64,000 nt of DNA from Cichorium intybus (Eukaryota; Streptophyta; Magnoliopsida; Asterales; Asteraceae), in the NCBI GenBank assembly GCA_023525715.1, contig CM042009.1, forward strand, positions 124,134,819 through 124,198,818, read 5' to 3'. Below the pieces are notes generated by a model that was not told the DNA's origin, did no database searches, and saw only the letters and a list, made by a program, of their open reading frames with translations. Below are positions 11,570-21,916 of the stretch, piece by piece. The first letter of the stretch is position 1. Every line of letters begins with the position of its first letter. The position numbers and the translations under genes were made by a program.

Positions 11570-11895
11570 CACATGATGCACAAACTTTGTCTTTTACAAA
11601 ATTCATCTTGGGGATCCTTTTGACGAGCTGGGCATTGGAAATCTTGGAAATATTCTTGAAGTTGAGATGCGACAGATGCTTGTGCCAAACTAGTTGACGT
11701 GAGACTGAGCATGAGAAAAGAAACATCTTTTTAAGGACTGATCAGCAGAAAACATGTCCATAATGTAAATGCCATCACATATTTTAGCAGTGAGAACAAC
11801 TTCGTTTGCAGCGTCAAGAACACTTCCTTCTCTTTTGTTGAACTAGACTTCATAATCAGCATCACACAGTTGATCGATGGAAATGAGATTGTTTA
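11570..11895 (-). pseudogene. Ty1/copia gag-pre-integrase fragment
   Basis: The reverse strand reads as the pre-integrase zinc-binding region of a copia polyprotein: LISIDQLCDADYEV, then KREGSVLDAANEVVLTAK, IYIMDMFSAD, a WHKHLSHLNFKNI block (the HLNF part is typical) and MNFVKDKVCASC. One in-frame stop breaks the first part. It starts exactly where the gypsy LTR ends, so the gypsy element probably inserted into this copy. The rest of the copia element is not recognisable in the window. Confidence 0.8.
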
Positions 11896-12160
11896 CAAAT
11901 ATAAACAAATTGTTTACTTGAACATTAGCTAACTCTAACAAAAAAATATAAACAAATTGTTTACTTGTGAATTGAACATTTATAAACAACTACTAATAAT
12001 AATATATTACAATTTAATATTTTTACAGATAAAACCTTTATTAAAAAAATAAATATTAAGATTTTTTATTGGTTGAGACTTTAAATCTATTAAATTTTTT
12101 TTATTAAAGTATGATAAATAATTAAAGATACAATAAAAAAATAAAAAAATATAAATAAAT

Positions 12161-12191
<31 letters not shown>

Positions 12192-12646
12192 TTATTTAGT
12201 TATTTTAACTATTTGATTCCTCTCTTATAAACCAAAATCAATCCAAAAATCTAAAATAATAATTCGATTTGGCTGAAAACCAATAAAAAAATTGTATACT
12301 CAAACTAAATAAAAAAATTGTATACTCAAACTAAACAGTCCAATACAAATTGAATAACAAAAAAATTAGATTTTATCCAAATAATAAACAAGCCTCCATA
12401 TACAATATCATGCCATGTAAACATAAATAAAAACGAAAATTGTATTTCATCCTATTTTATCCTCTTGTTTCATCCTTTTACCCGTCATAACGACACGTGT
12501 AACCTATTAATTTTCTTTCTTAAATAATTATCTTGATTTTGACAAAATCTTTTAATCTAAATTATAAATTTTGACAATTATCTTCATCTAATAAATCAAA
12601 AAACTACAAAGATTTTATAGAAAGGATATAAAAAATCATAATTTTT
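11896..12646. other. AT-rich intergenic DNA
   Basis: No gene seen. It contains an (AAAT)n run at about 12147-12190 and a directly repeated 26-bp phrase at about 12286-12335. Confidence 0.6.
12494..12499. promoter_or_regulatory. G-box / ABRE-like CACGTG
   Basis: ACACGTGT palindrome ~630 bp upstream of the ZTP29 start codon. G-boxes of this form bind bZIP/bHLH factors in plants. The distance and the SINE between it and the gene make a role uncertain. Confidence 0.3.
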
Positions 12647-12660
12647 TTTTACCATGGCCT

Positions 12661-12800
12661 TTTTTTTTGAACGACAAATATATTAATCCTAACTAACCTA
12701 CTTCTAAATTAGACCTGATTTCCACCTATGCCTCAAACGAGGCTTAAACCCTCAACCACAAAGAGGGAGGGCAACACCGATACCGCTGGACTACAAGCCC
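12661..12800 (-). mobile_element. tRNA-derived SINE, full length
   Basis: 140 bp flanked by a perfect 14-bp target duplication (ttttaccatggcct at 12647-12660 and 12801-12814). On the minus strand it starts with a tRNA-like head (A-box region TAGTCCAGCGGTATCGG, B-box-like GGGTTTAAGCC) and ends TTAATATATTTGTCGTTC followed by an A-tail. It is a relative of the SINE at 39781-39917. It lies ~330 bp upstream of the ZTP29 start. Confidence 0.85.
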
Positions 12801-13013
12801 TTTTACCATGGCCTCGTATAAGATTGAATAATTACCTCATAAATGAATAACTTTTGATGATTCCTTTCTTTAATTAGATCCATGACGATTGCTTTGGCTT
12901 ATAGAATAGGAATTGAAGTGGTTATAGAACAATTTCTGGCAGAAGATAACCGGAGACCTGCTGTCAGCAGTTTCGCATATTGTCATCCAAAGGCACCCAA
13001 TTGTATTGCAGCC

Positions 13014-13020
13014 CTATAAG
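13014..13020 (+). promoter_or_regulatory. Possible TATA element of the ZTP29-like gene
   Basis: ctataag lies ~110 bp upstream of the ATG and is followed by a C/T- and CATC-rich leader typical of plant 5' UTRs. No better TATA box is seen in the 300 bp before the ATG. Low confidence without transcript data. Confidence 0.3.
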
Positions 13021-13129
13021 CAACATACAAACTCACTAATCGTTTCATCATCATCTTCTTATCCTACTGATTCCTCCAATTTTTCTATTAACTCAGTTTT
13101 TCGTCCCTAATTCCTGAAGAAATTGAGGG

Positions 13130-16063
13130 ATGGATTCGGAGGTCCTTGTCGCTCTTTCTCTCTCGCTGGTTGGTGGATTAAGTACATCATTAGGTCTGTC
13201 ACTCACCAACCCTAACATTAATTTCTTCATTTTCTATCTGTTCTTTTTAATTCCACTTATTGTTGATTCTCTATACCAAATGGGTTTGTAATTCCATGTT
13301 CGTATTTAAAATTTTGATGGTACTCTGATCTGCTTGAAAAACTGTTCTTCATTCAGTTACATTTTGGGGTTTTTGAGGTTTATCTGCGAATTGGAATTTT
13401 CATCTCGTTTTAAAAGTCTTATACAGTTTTACGTGGAGATGAATTGATCTCTCAGTCTTTAATTTGTACTCTAATCGATAAAGACGAACTTTGTCTTACT
13501 CTAATGACATACACTTTAACCTATTAATGTCAAACCTATTACTTTTCGGATTCAAAATTAATATAAATTGCGATAACGATCTACAACCAAAAGTTTCCTA
13601 TCTGTAACAAACTTTATAACCATTGATGTAGTTGTTAATTCCTTCTCAAAATATTCTGAATCAAGATCAATCTAGAAGATAATAAGTAGCATGTTTGACC
13701 CTAAAAGTCAAAATGCACCCAAAATTGAGTTACGGTTTTCATGTTATTATCATTGATTATTTAATTTCTAATCAACAATCTTACATGGTAAATAGGTGCA
13801 CTTTTTGTGATTCTGACAAAAGCTCCAAACTTGAAAATGCTTGGACTTTTACAGGTATTAAAAGACTTCATTTCCAAAATTCACATTTATTCCCATTTGT
13901 ATAATAAAATAAAATCTATTTTCATTTTTTTTCAAGGGTTTTGCTGCAGGTCTTATGCTAAGCATATCTTTCTTTGATTTAGCCCATAACGCCATAAATT
14001 CCATAGGCTTTCTAAAAGGAAATCTTTGGGTAAGTCATAACTAATTACATTTTAAAATGCAAAAATATCATTATAAATCCATATTTATATTCTTTTTAAA
14101 AACCTTTTTGTTTCAGTTCTTTGGAGGTGTCATTTTCTTTGCCATCATTGCTAATTTCATTCCAGAACCTTCACTTGCTCCCACATCAGACTCAAAAAGT
14201 AAAAAGGTCAAACATTTTGACTTTCCCAATAAAATATATATTTGCTCTTGAAGTGTTGTTAACTTTTTATAAATGATCACAGAAACATGGAGATGAAGGT
14301 GGAAAAGATGTAATGAAAAAACATCGTCGCCAAGTTTTATTTAGTGGAATTATTACAGCTGTAGGTAAAAATTATATCCTCCATGAAATAAATTTTTAAA
14401 TACACATTTTTCAGGATACTGGATAATATAATTATATAACTTTAATCTATATTATCTCTTTGTATATAATTCTTTTATTTTATCAATTGCAGGCATAAGT
14501 TTACATAATTTTCCAGAAGGAATGGCTGTTTTTCTTGGATCACTCAAGGTAAATACATAATTTTAGTAATAAAAAAAAATTAATGAATAATTGTTGATGT
14601 TTATTTCATGTTTCTTTTGAAGGGTCTTCGTGTTGGTATTAACTTGGCTTTAGCCATAGCTTTACACAATATTCCAGAGGTAATTTTGAAGTCAACATTA
14701 ACTCTCTTTTTTTTTAATCTTTTTGTATATTTTTTGTCCCTAGTGGGAAAAATATTATCTTTTTGTTAATTTAATTTTTATGGTTAACAGGGTGTTGCTG
14801 TTGCACTTCCTGTTTATTTTGCAACACAAAGGTAGATAACCATTGACTACATATAAATAAATAAATAAATACATAAGTACATTTGTTAAAATGTAAGTGT
14901 TTTACTAAATGTAAATTTTATAACACTTAAATAATAGGGAAGATTAGAAGAAAAACCATTATATTTTTTTGCATATTTTCGGTTCAATGACTGACCTTTT
15001 TTTCAATCAAACCGTAAAAGTTTCAAATATTTTTCCAAATTGGTTACTTTGGAAAAATGTCTTAAACTATGGTTCAATTTGAAAAAAATAATGTAGACAT
15101 GGTTAAACCGCGGAATTGTTTAAAATATAATGGCTTTTCTGTAATTTGCCATTAGATAAATTAATAAAATTAAATATTTTTTTTTAGCAAATGGCAGGCG
15201 TTTAAACTTGCAACAGTTTCTGGGCTTGCTGAGCCCTTGGGTGTCATTATTGTAGGTATGAAATATTGAAATTATGAATAGTAACTTTTGGTTCAAATTT
15301 TATTGGTTTATTAATTTAAACTACAAATTCTAAATCATATATAATTGAATATGACATAATACAGCATATCTCTTCCCAAGTAGCTTAGATCCCGAGATTC
15401 TTGAGGGCTTGCTAGGAGCAGGTTTTAATTCTTCTCTTTTTCCATTAAACATTACAAAAAAAAAAAAAAAAAAAAAATCATGTCTTGAAACGAATTCTCA
15501 TGATGATTTATTTCTCTTTGGTTAAACAGTTGGTGGAGTTATGGCCTTCTTAACGCTTCACGAAATGTTGCCATTAGCATTCGATTATGCAGGCCAAAAA
15601 CAAGCTGTTAAAGCCGTCTTCTTTGGAATGGCCTTCATGTCTGCGAGGTAAAATTTTAATACATATTATAAAAACACAAGGGCACCAAATCCCATCAGAA
15701 CTCCATGGTTAAGCGTGCTTGGGTCATAACAGTACCAGGATGGGTGACCGCCTGGGAAGTACAAGTAACAAGTACTAGTTCTCGCACTGGGTTGCCCATA
15801 GCGGACAGTATCTTGATACGTGTGTCTGGGATGTTACAATGCCGTGAGGGCACCAGATCCCATTAGAACTCTGTAGTTAAGCGTGCTTGAGCCAGAGTAG
15901 TAAGATTGTCCCCGTTGGGAAGTTTGAGAGTTTTTATACCGGGTTGCCTAAAGCGGACAATATTGTGATACGTGCATCTGGGATGTGACAATAATCATAT
16001 TTCTATATGTTTTGCAGTTTGTATTTTCTAGAGCTCAGCTTACCCTCGGATGTGGGCTTGTAG
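13130..16063 (+). CDS. ZTP29: ZIP-family zinc transporter, ZTP29-like (12 exons)
   Basis: Exons: 13130-13193, 13796-13854, 13937-14029, 14117-14206, 14283-14364, 14493-14548, 14623-14679, 14791-14831, 15188-15255, 15365-15421, 15530-15647, 16018-16063. All introns are GT-AG and the phases close to an 831-nt CDS encoding 276 aa, the length I recall for Arabidopsis ZTP29. It starts MDSEVLVALSLSLVGGLSTS. Signature ZIP metal-binding motifs are HNFPEGMAVF (exon 6) and HNIPEGVAVAL (exons 7-8), with SGLAEPLGVI and LHEMLPLAFDYAGQKQ further on. Eight membrane helices are expected, with a Lys/His/Asp-rich loop encoded by exons 4-5. The family moves Zn2+ into the cytosol; ZTP29 is reported in the endoplasmic reticulum and linked to salt response. 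The frame has no stop or shift, so the gene looks functional. Intron 11 carries a 5S-derived repeat. Confidence 0.95.
15680..15990 (+). repeat. Two tandem 5S-rRNA-derived repeats (Cassandra-like LTR pieces) in intron 11
   Basis: Copy 1 (15680-15838) and copy 2 (15846-15990) each begin in the middle of a plant 5S rRNA-like sequence (gggcacc, atccca, agaactc, gttaagcgtgcttg). Copy 1 also keeps ggatgggtgaccgcctgggaag. Both run on through gcggacartat and gatacgtg to ctgggatgt(t/g)aca. A 5S body followed by a tail ending in TTACA is the structure of Cassandra-type TRIM LTRs, which carry a Pol III 5S promoter. Both copies lack the first ~25 nt of 5S and the LTR start. They are in the gene's sense orientation. 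A true 5S gene is ruled out by truncation and mutations. Confidence 0.75.
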
Positions 16064-16458
16064 AAGAAAATTCTTCAATTGGGATCAGAATTTAAAGAGT
16101 AACAAGTAGAACAGGGTAAAATGAGAAACAAAATGTACATATACATGTGCTATTCTTATTTGTATTTTACATTGGAATTTTAGTTTGATTTGGAAATTAT
16201 GTTGGATTTTATGCAAATTGGTTGTTGGATTCTAGAACATGATTTAAAGAAGTGGGATGATATGCGTAGTAAAAGTCATTGATGCATGTTTTTATTTGTT
16301 GAATGTTGTATAGAGTTCGGTAAAATTGTGTAATACAAGTTTACAACTTGCAAAGATTGCAATTTTATAGAGCTAAATGATCATGTAATTGATCAAAGAT
16401 GAATACCGGACAAAATGTGTTTATCATGGTTTTGTGAAGCAGAATTAATCATTATAGG
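16064..16458 (+). other. Likely 3' UTR and downstream flank of the ZTP29-like gene
   Basis: AT-rich sequence after the stop codon with no coding signal. No canonical AATAAA was found near the stop. Several T-rich and TGTA-type tracts (~16135-16200) could serve plant polyadenylation. Confidence 0.45.
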
Positions 16459-16614
16459 ATGAGTGATTTTAACCATTATCTTTGTGATGTTGTACAAAAT
16501 AAATATGAGAAGTTGTGGGAAATTATTTATTTTAGAATGAGTGATTTTAACCATTATCTTTGTAATGTTGTAGAAAATAACTATGAGAAGTTGTGGGAAA
16601 TTAATTATTTTGGC
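16459..16614 (+). repeat. 78-bp tandem duplication
   Basis: Two adjacent copies (16459-16536 and 16537-16614) starting atgagtgattttaaccatta, differing at a few positions. The unit is a multiple of three and stays open in one frame (60 codons), but the composition and context suggest non-coding DNA. Confidence 0.85.
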
Positions 16615-16749
16615 AAGATTTTTGCTATTTTTGTATTTTGACTAACATAAATAGTTCATGTATAAAGCAATTTTAAGTAGGGGGAGCATCGGGATCGGGT
16701 ACCTGCATTTTGGAACTGGAACCGATGTAATTTGTTTTGGTTGTGATTT

Positions 16750-16805
16750 CTTTTTTTTTTTTTTTTTTTTAGAACGGCAAATCTATTCTACTCCTAAACT
16801 ACTCG
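16750..16805 (-). mobile_element. 5'-truncated SINE tail
   Basis: A ~20-base T run followed by agaacggcaaatctattcta on the plus strand. Read on the minus strand this is ...ATAGATTTGCCGTTCT plus an A-tail, the same 3' end as the SINE at 12661-12800. The tRNA-like head is missing. Confidence 0.6.
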
Positions 16806-18140
16806 TTGGGTACTTGCGGGGATCGCTTTCATAACTATTATGAATCCTATCTTGTTATTTTGACAAATTAGTTTTAGATCTTGACATTCTCCAATGAAAT
16901 ATTAGTTTATTTACCAGCTTATTTTAGAAAAAAAATGTCTACGATTTGTGTAAACCAATAAAAGGCTTGCGACTTATGTTACTGGTGTGTGAGTAGGTTA
17001 TAACAAATATAATGGTCGTGTTGTAGTGTTGTTCTTGAATGTTGAGTGAGGGATTGGGCCTAGGAATTGGGATTGCATGGGCTGAATTAAGATCCATTTT
17101 CTCATCTTTTTAGGTGTACGGTGTACCATCCATTCATATGTAACCTTGCATCACATATTTATTCCCTATGATTCCCACATTTTACAAAAAAAACACCCTA
17201 TCAAAAAGGGAGTCAACATATTGATTGTTAGAGGATAGAGTCTATTTTTTACATAGAATTTAAAGAGTCTATTTTTAACATAAAACTTAAAAGAGGTTAT
17301 CATTGAAACATAATTTTTATTTTTTATATTAACAATTTATTATTTAATACTTATTGAGTATCTATATTTATGTTTTCTATATTTAATCATTTAATAACAC
17401 ATCAATATTTCTCATGTTCTTAATCATTTTTCATGGAGCCTATGACATTGCTCTTTCAAACCGAAAGCATCAACATGGTTGTTGACCATGGATACACAGA
17501 CCCATACATTTATGAGAGGACATATAAAATTTTCAACTTCAACAAGCAAAATATAGCCAGTTCAATTCAGTCCACTTTATCATAACCAAATGTTGCAAAT
17601 CAACAGAACATATAACTCAACCACTCCACTCTCTATCATCACACCCACAATGAGAAGACCCGCTCCACTTTTGATTATTCCAAGCTCCAAGCTAATACAC
17701 AGAACTGTTGTGAGAAGACAGTTATTTCGATCAACAAATACATCCACCTACTTTCTCTAAAAACCGCTTCTTAAAAACATACAACAAATCTTCAACAACA
17801 AATTTTACATCTCTGTGTAATTAGAACTGGATGGTGACCGCACCAAAAAACGAAAACCTCTACTTCCTTCAGATCATCAACTAAATAACAACTATACTTG
17901 TTACCGTAATATTGTACATAATTACTACGATTAACGTAAATCACATGTTGATATATTTTGTGAGCGTATTACAACATTATCTTTTCTTTGCCTCTTCAAA
18001 CAAATTATATATGTACTTATTTGTGTAATTAAACTTAATTTTATTGTAAATAATTATTTTTATCATACATACACAGTTTTCTCTGCATAATAGAGAGATT
18101 GGCCCAACTGTCATGTTACTTCTCTGTATCCTTCCACGCT
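16806..18140. other. Intergenic DNA without recognised features
   Basis: AT-rich; no gene or clear repeat family found on either strand. A small inverted word ggtgtacggtgtacc occurs near 17113. Confidence 0.5.
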
Positions 18141-18370
18141 TAGTTTTTCTTACCCCTCATCTTTTAAGATTGACATGTTTCTCCCATTTTTTTCCAACCT
18201 ATTGCGTTTTCTTACCCCCATGTCTTTTAAAATTGATATACTACTATCTTTCTTTTTCAATCTCTGCTTTTTGTTACCCTTATTTAAAATTTGACATGTT
18301 CTTACCCTTTTACTTAACCATTGCATTTTGTTATACCATTGTCTATCTTTTAATTCTTGATATAGTACTT
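18141..18370. repeat. Imperfect ~60-bp tandem repeats
   Basis: About four diverged units, each starting with a T-rich ttcttaccc phrase followed by tttaa(a/g)attgacatg-like sequence and ending near ccattgcat or similar. Translation gives only a low-complexity hydrophobic string, so no protein is called. Confidence 0.55.
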
Positions 18371-19100
18371 ATCATAATGTTATTAATATTCATTTTATTT
18401 TTTATTTTATTATTAGTACTAATAAATAATGGATAGACTTTATCTGGTGTTGATGTGATTTTTTATGTCATCACTAAATAGTAAAGTCTATTAGTTTAAT
18501 CTCTTTTTTAATTATATTATTTCATATAACATCCATTTATTTTTTAAAATAAAATAAATGTAGATATAAAAAATATAGTATTTAATTCAGGTCGGATGTT
18601 TCTTTTATGTTAAAAAAACATTTGATCTAATTGTGTTCTATAATTTATACACATATTGAATTGAATTACATATGAAATACGTCCACCTAATTTAAGTTTT
18701 ATAGAACACCAATAAAAAGTCTTGGGAAGAGAATTTATAAGGCTAGATGGAATGATCGATAGATCATTGTACGTTCAAACGGGTTCATTAGGGGGGCCGG
18801 TGGCACTGCCTGCACCGGCGGGGTAATGGCGCCATCGGTCGAGTGTTGGAGAAAGATATGTTGGTAGCGGGTTCTGGAACCCATGACATTTAGGGCATTT
18901 GATAAAAAACTTCAAATATAAAATAAATTATTATCCCCCACCCTTATAATACCTCTCTCTGTTACTTCAAAAATCACACATATTTCTTCTCTCTTTCTCT
19001 TAATAATCACTCTTTTTAACCCCCACTCTTCCATCCCTTTCAAAAATCACACATTCCTCACCTCTATAAATCCAAATTTCAATTTAATTTTTAAATTGAA
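18371..19100. other. Flank upstream of the Harbinger pseudogene
   Basis: Mostly AT-rich. A GC-rich segment (18790-18850) contains the hairpin ccggtg...caccgg; following cattag, it may be the 5' end of the Harbinger element. A matching right terminal repeat was not found by eye. Confidence 0.35.
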
Positions 19101-20390
19101 ATGTCTTCTTTTGATAATTCTGATTCGTATGTCGCAACAAAATAGTTTGAATCTACTATGTATTCATCGTAATCGTCTGATTCATCAAATTATACAACTA
19201 TTTACGCGACAGTTGCTCAAGCTGCACTTGCAGTGTATGCAGATACTAGAAGTTCTAGCACTCGTCGTCCAATGGTTATCTCTACAGAGATCGGGAAACT
19301 CCAGAGATCCAGCTCATATAAGATTACTTTGTTCTCAATTCAACGTTTAGGGATGATAATTTTAGAAATGGGTTCCGGATGAGTAGAAGATTGTTTTTGC
19401 ATATTGTTGAGGATATGGAAAGAAACTTTCCATATTTTCAATTAACTGTGATGCTAGGATGCAAAAAGGTTTCATTACATTGTAGAAATGCATATATGCA
19501 GTACGACAATTGGGGGCGGAAGCACTGCCGATTCACTGGATAAGTATTTAAATATGTTGGAACGAACATCAAGTTAAAGCCTCTACAACTTCCGTTATGG
19601 TGTTATTTAGTTGTATGGTGTGTAATTCATGCAGAAACCAACATACAACGACATACAATTGTTATACGCTGCACACGAATCCAGTCATGGATTTTCTGGT
19701 ATGCTGGGTAGCATTGATTGTACATATTAGGATTGGTGGAGTTGTCTAACGGCTTTGCGAGGCTAGTACATGATATGTGATCACAAGTACCCTATATTGA
19801 TACTTGAAGCAGTAGCGTCACAAGATTTATGGATATGACATTCATATTTTGGTGTTACGGGGGGGGGGGGGGGGGGGGGGGGACAACGCCCTAAACGTTT
19901 TGTACTAATCACCACTATTCAATGATAGCGTTCTTGGAAAATCACCAAAATGTTCATTTGTTTTGAATGAGGAAGAATACAATCATGAGTACTATCTTGC
20001 TGATGGGATATACCCTAACTGGGCCACATTTGAAATCATTTTCACACCCAATAACCCCAAAAAAAGAAACGTTTCAAGGAGGCCCAAGAAGCGGCAAGAA
20101 ACGTCATTGAATGAGCGTTTGGCGTACTAAAACAAAGATGCGCTATTATCAGACGCCTGCACGGTCCACTGATATTAATTGATGTAAAGATATCATGTAA
20201 GCTTGCCTTATATTACAACATGATCCTGCAAAAAGGTGCTGCTATGTGTCCAGTACATGATATCGATCTCACCGTCGAGGTAGAAATTAAGGATATGGTT
20301 CTGGAATTACGTGATGCAGGAATTCACCAAAGACTTTTACCAGATCTTGTTGACCATATCAAACATACCTACATACCTTCTTTGGATTGA
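19101..20390 (+). pseudogene. PIF/Harbinger transposase (HARBI1-like nuclease), inactivated
   Basis: Pieces in several frames match plant Harbinger nucleases. In order: a Ser/Tyr-rich N-terminus (MSSFDNSDSYVATK), RRLFLHIVEDMERNFPYF, GMLGSID, DHKYPILILEAVASQDL(W) (19783-19834), YYLADGIYPNWATF (19997-20033), EAARNVIE and AFGVLKQRCAI (20088-20145), and a C-terminal region ending IPSLD with a TGA at 20388. Total length equals that of an intact ~430-codon transposase. Many stops and frameshifts break it, plus a G24 run at 19859-19882 where the sequence encoding a Gly-Ser-Asn motif should be. The active enzyme would be a DDE nuclease inserting at TTA/TAA-type sites. Confidence 0.85.
19859..19882 (+). 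repeat. G24 homopolymer
   Basis: Twenty-four consecutive G between ggtgttac and acaacgccc, inside the Harbinger pseudogene. Confidence 0.9.
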
Positions 20391-21813
20391 TTTTTTTAAC
20401 TTATTGTATTTAGGTATTAATTATCGTATTTGAGTTTTTATTTACTGTATTTAGGATTTAAATTATCATTTTAAGATTTAAAATTTTTTTTTGTAACAGT
20501 GTGCTTTTTTAATTAAATGTTATTTGTCCTTTTATTTTAATAATTTTTTTAATAATTAAATGTTTATTTATTTATTTATAATATTGAACATATTATGTAA
20601 CATTGAAGGTTGAGAAATATCAGTTTCCACTAGTAAAAGATGGTGAAAGATGGAAGTGGAAAGAGAAAGAAAAGCTGATGTGACGTGTGAGTTAGGAGGG
20701 TTGGGAAAAATCCACTCTCCCCATGCTAACAGTGCAAACGGCCTCACACTGCTCCAATGCGAGACGGGCTCGTTGTGGTATCTCAAATTGTCATTTATCA
20801 TTTTCATTTTAGGATTTTTAGTTCAAATGTCAGTTGGTCCAACTAATACATACAATAAAGTTTTTATTAGGCAAAATGAACTTTTACCCATCATGCTTCC
20901 ATCATACTTGGTAGAAAGAAACAAGTGAATGTCATGATCGTTCTTAAAAGTTGGTACTTCCATGGTCCGAACAAAATATTAAACACGATGTTCTTCTTTT
21001 AGTTGTCGTTGTCACAATAGATGAAGACAACATTATTCAATCATATTTCAAGATACTTCTTTATCATCTTTATGCAGCTATTCATTCGCTCGCTGAAATG
21101 TGATTTAATTTTCAAACTAAGTAATAGTTGAAGAGTACTAGAATTTATTACAAGTATTGAGAAACCACTAAATGTTATAAAGTACGTTTTTTAATTTTCT
21201 TTCATGACCAACAATTTTAAATAAATCACCCAGTTTTGAGGTTAAATTTTATAAAAAAATCAATACCGTGTTTCAAGGTTATCATGATCATAATTATACT
21301 TAATCGTTTTATGTTTTCCAAGATCGTGATCGTAAGATCAAAAGATCTTATCCAAATGAAATTGTCTCTAAATTTGCCTCCAAAGTCTTGTTTGCACAAT
21401 ATCTATTACGACTTGATGTTGATGACGGAATCAACTTACATTTCTTAAGAACAAACCATGATTTATTTAGCTACAAATCGCAAAATTTATGAGCAAAACA
21501 CCTTAAATGGAAATAAACAAGATTATGGTGATCATGTACAACTAAAGTCATAGAATCATAAAAGGAGTAATATGAGTGTCACAATACTCTACTTAATTCG
21601 AGATGGATGGATAAAGTGTTAGACTGATAAAGGAATGACAGCCAAGGGCAACGACACAACTTTTTCAGTTTAATCCCAACTAGTTTTTGAGATCTTAATT
21701 TCTCCGGCCCTTTTAGGGTGACATTTTTCCAAAAATTCCTTTAATTATTATTTTTTTTTGAATTTCTTTTGGCCTAAGTATGGACCAAATTGTTTCATCT
21801 AGTATTAGGCTCG
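20391..21813. other. Intergenic DNA without recognised features
   Basis: AT-rich. Overlapping ORFs of 79 and 92 codons on opposite strands near 20570-20930 have no family motif and look like chance. Confidence 0.5.
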
Positions 21814-21916
21814 TACAACATATTTGTTTTTTTTAACCGGCAAATATATATTAAAAAACAAAGCCCAACCCTACCAAGGCACTAGAGAAGGGAGCAAACA
21901 AAATACATCGTTTAAA

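Noticed and set aside
12661..12800. tRNA gene
   Set aside because: A- and B-like boxes are present but no cloverleaf forms; it has an A-tail and target duplications, so it is a SINE.
15680..15990. 5S rRNA genes
   Set aside because: Both copies lack the 5' third, carry many substitutions and continue into LTR-like tails.
18113..18436. 107-codon Leu/Ile/Phe-rich ORF
   Set aside because: It spans an imperfect T-rich tandem repeat, so hydrophobicity follows from base composition.
18790..18850. Left terminal repeat of the Harbinger element
   Set aside because: It has a GC-rich hairpin, but no matching inverted repeat or 3-bp duplication was found on the right side.
20568..20928. Overlapping ORFs on both strands
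   Set aside because: Short, no recognisable domain, no splice or promoter context.
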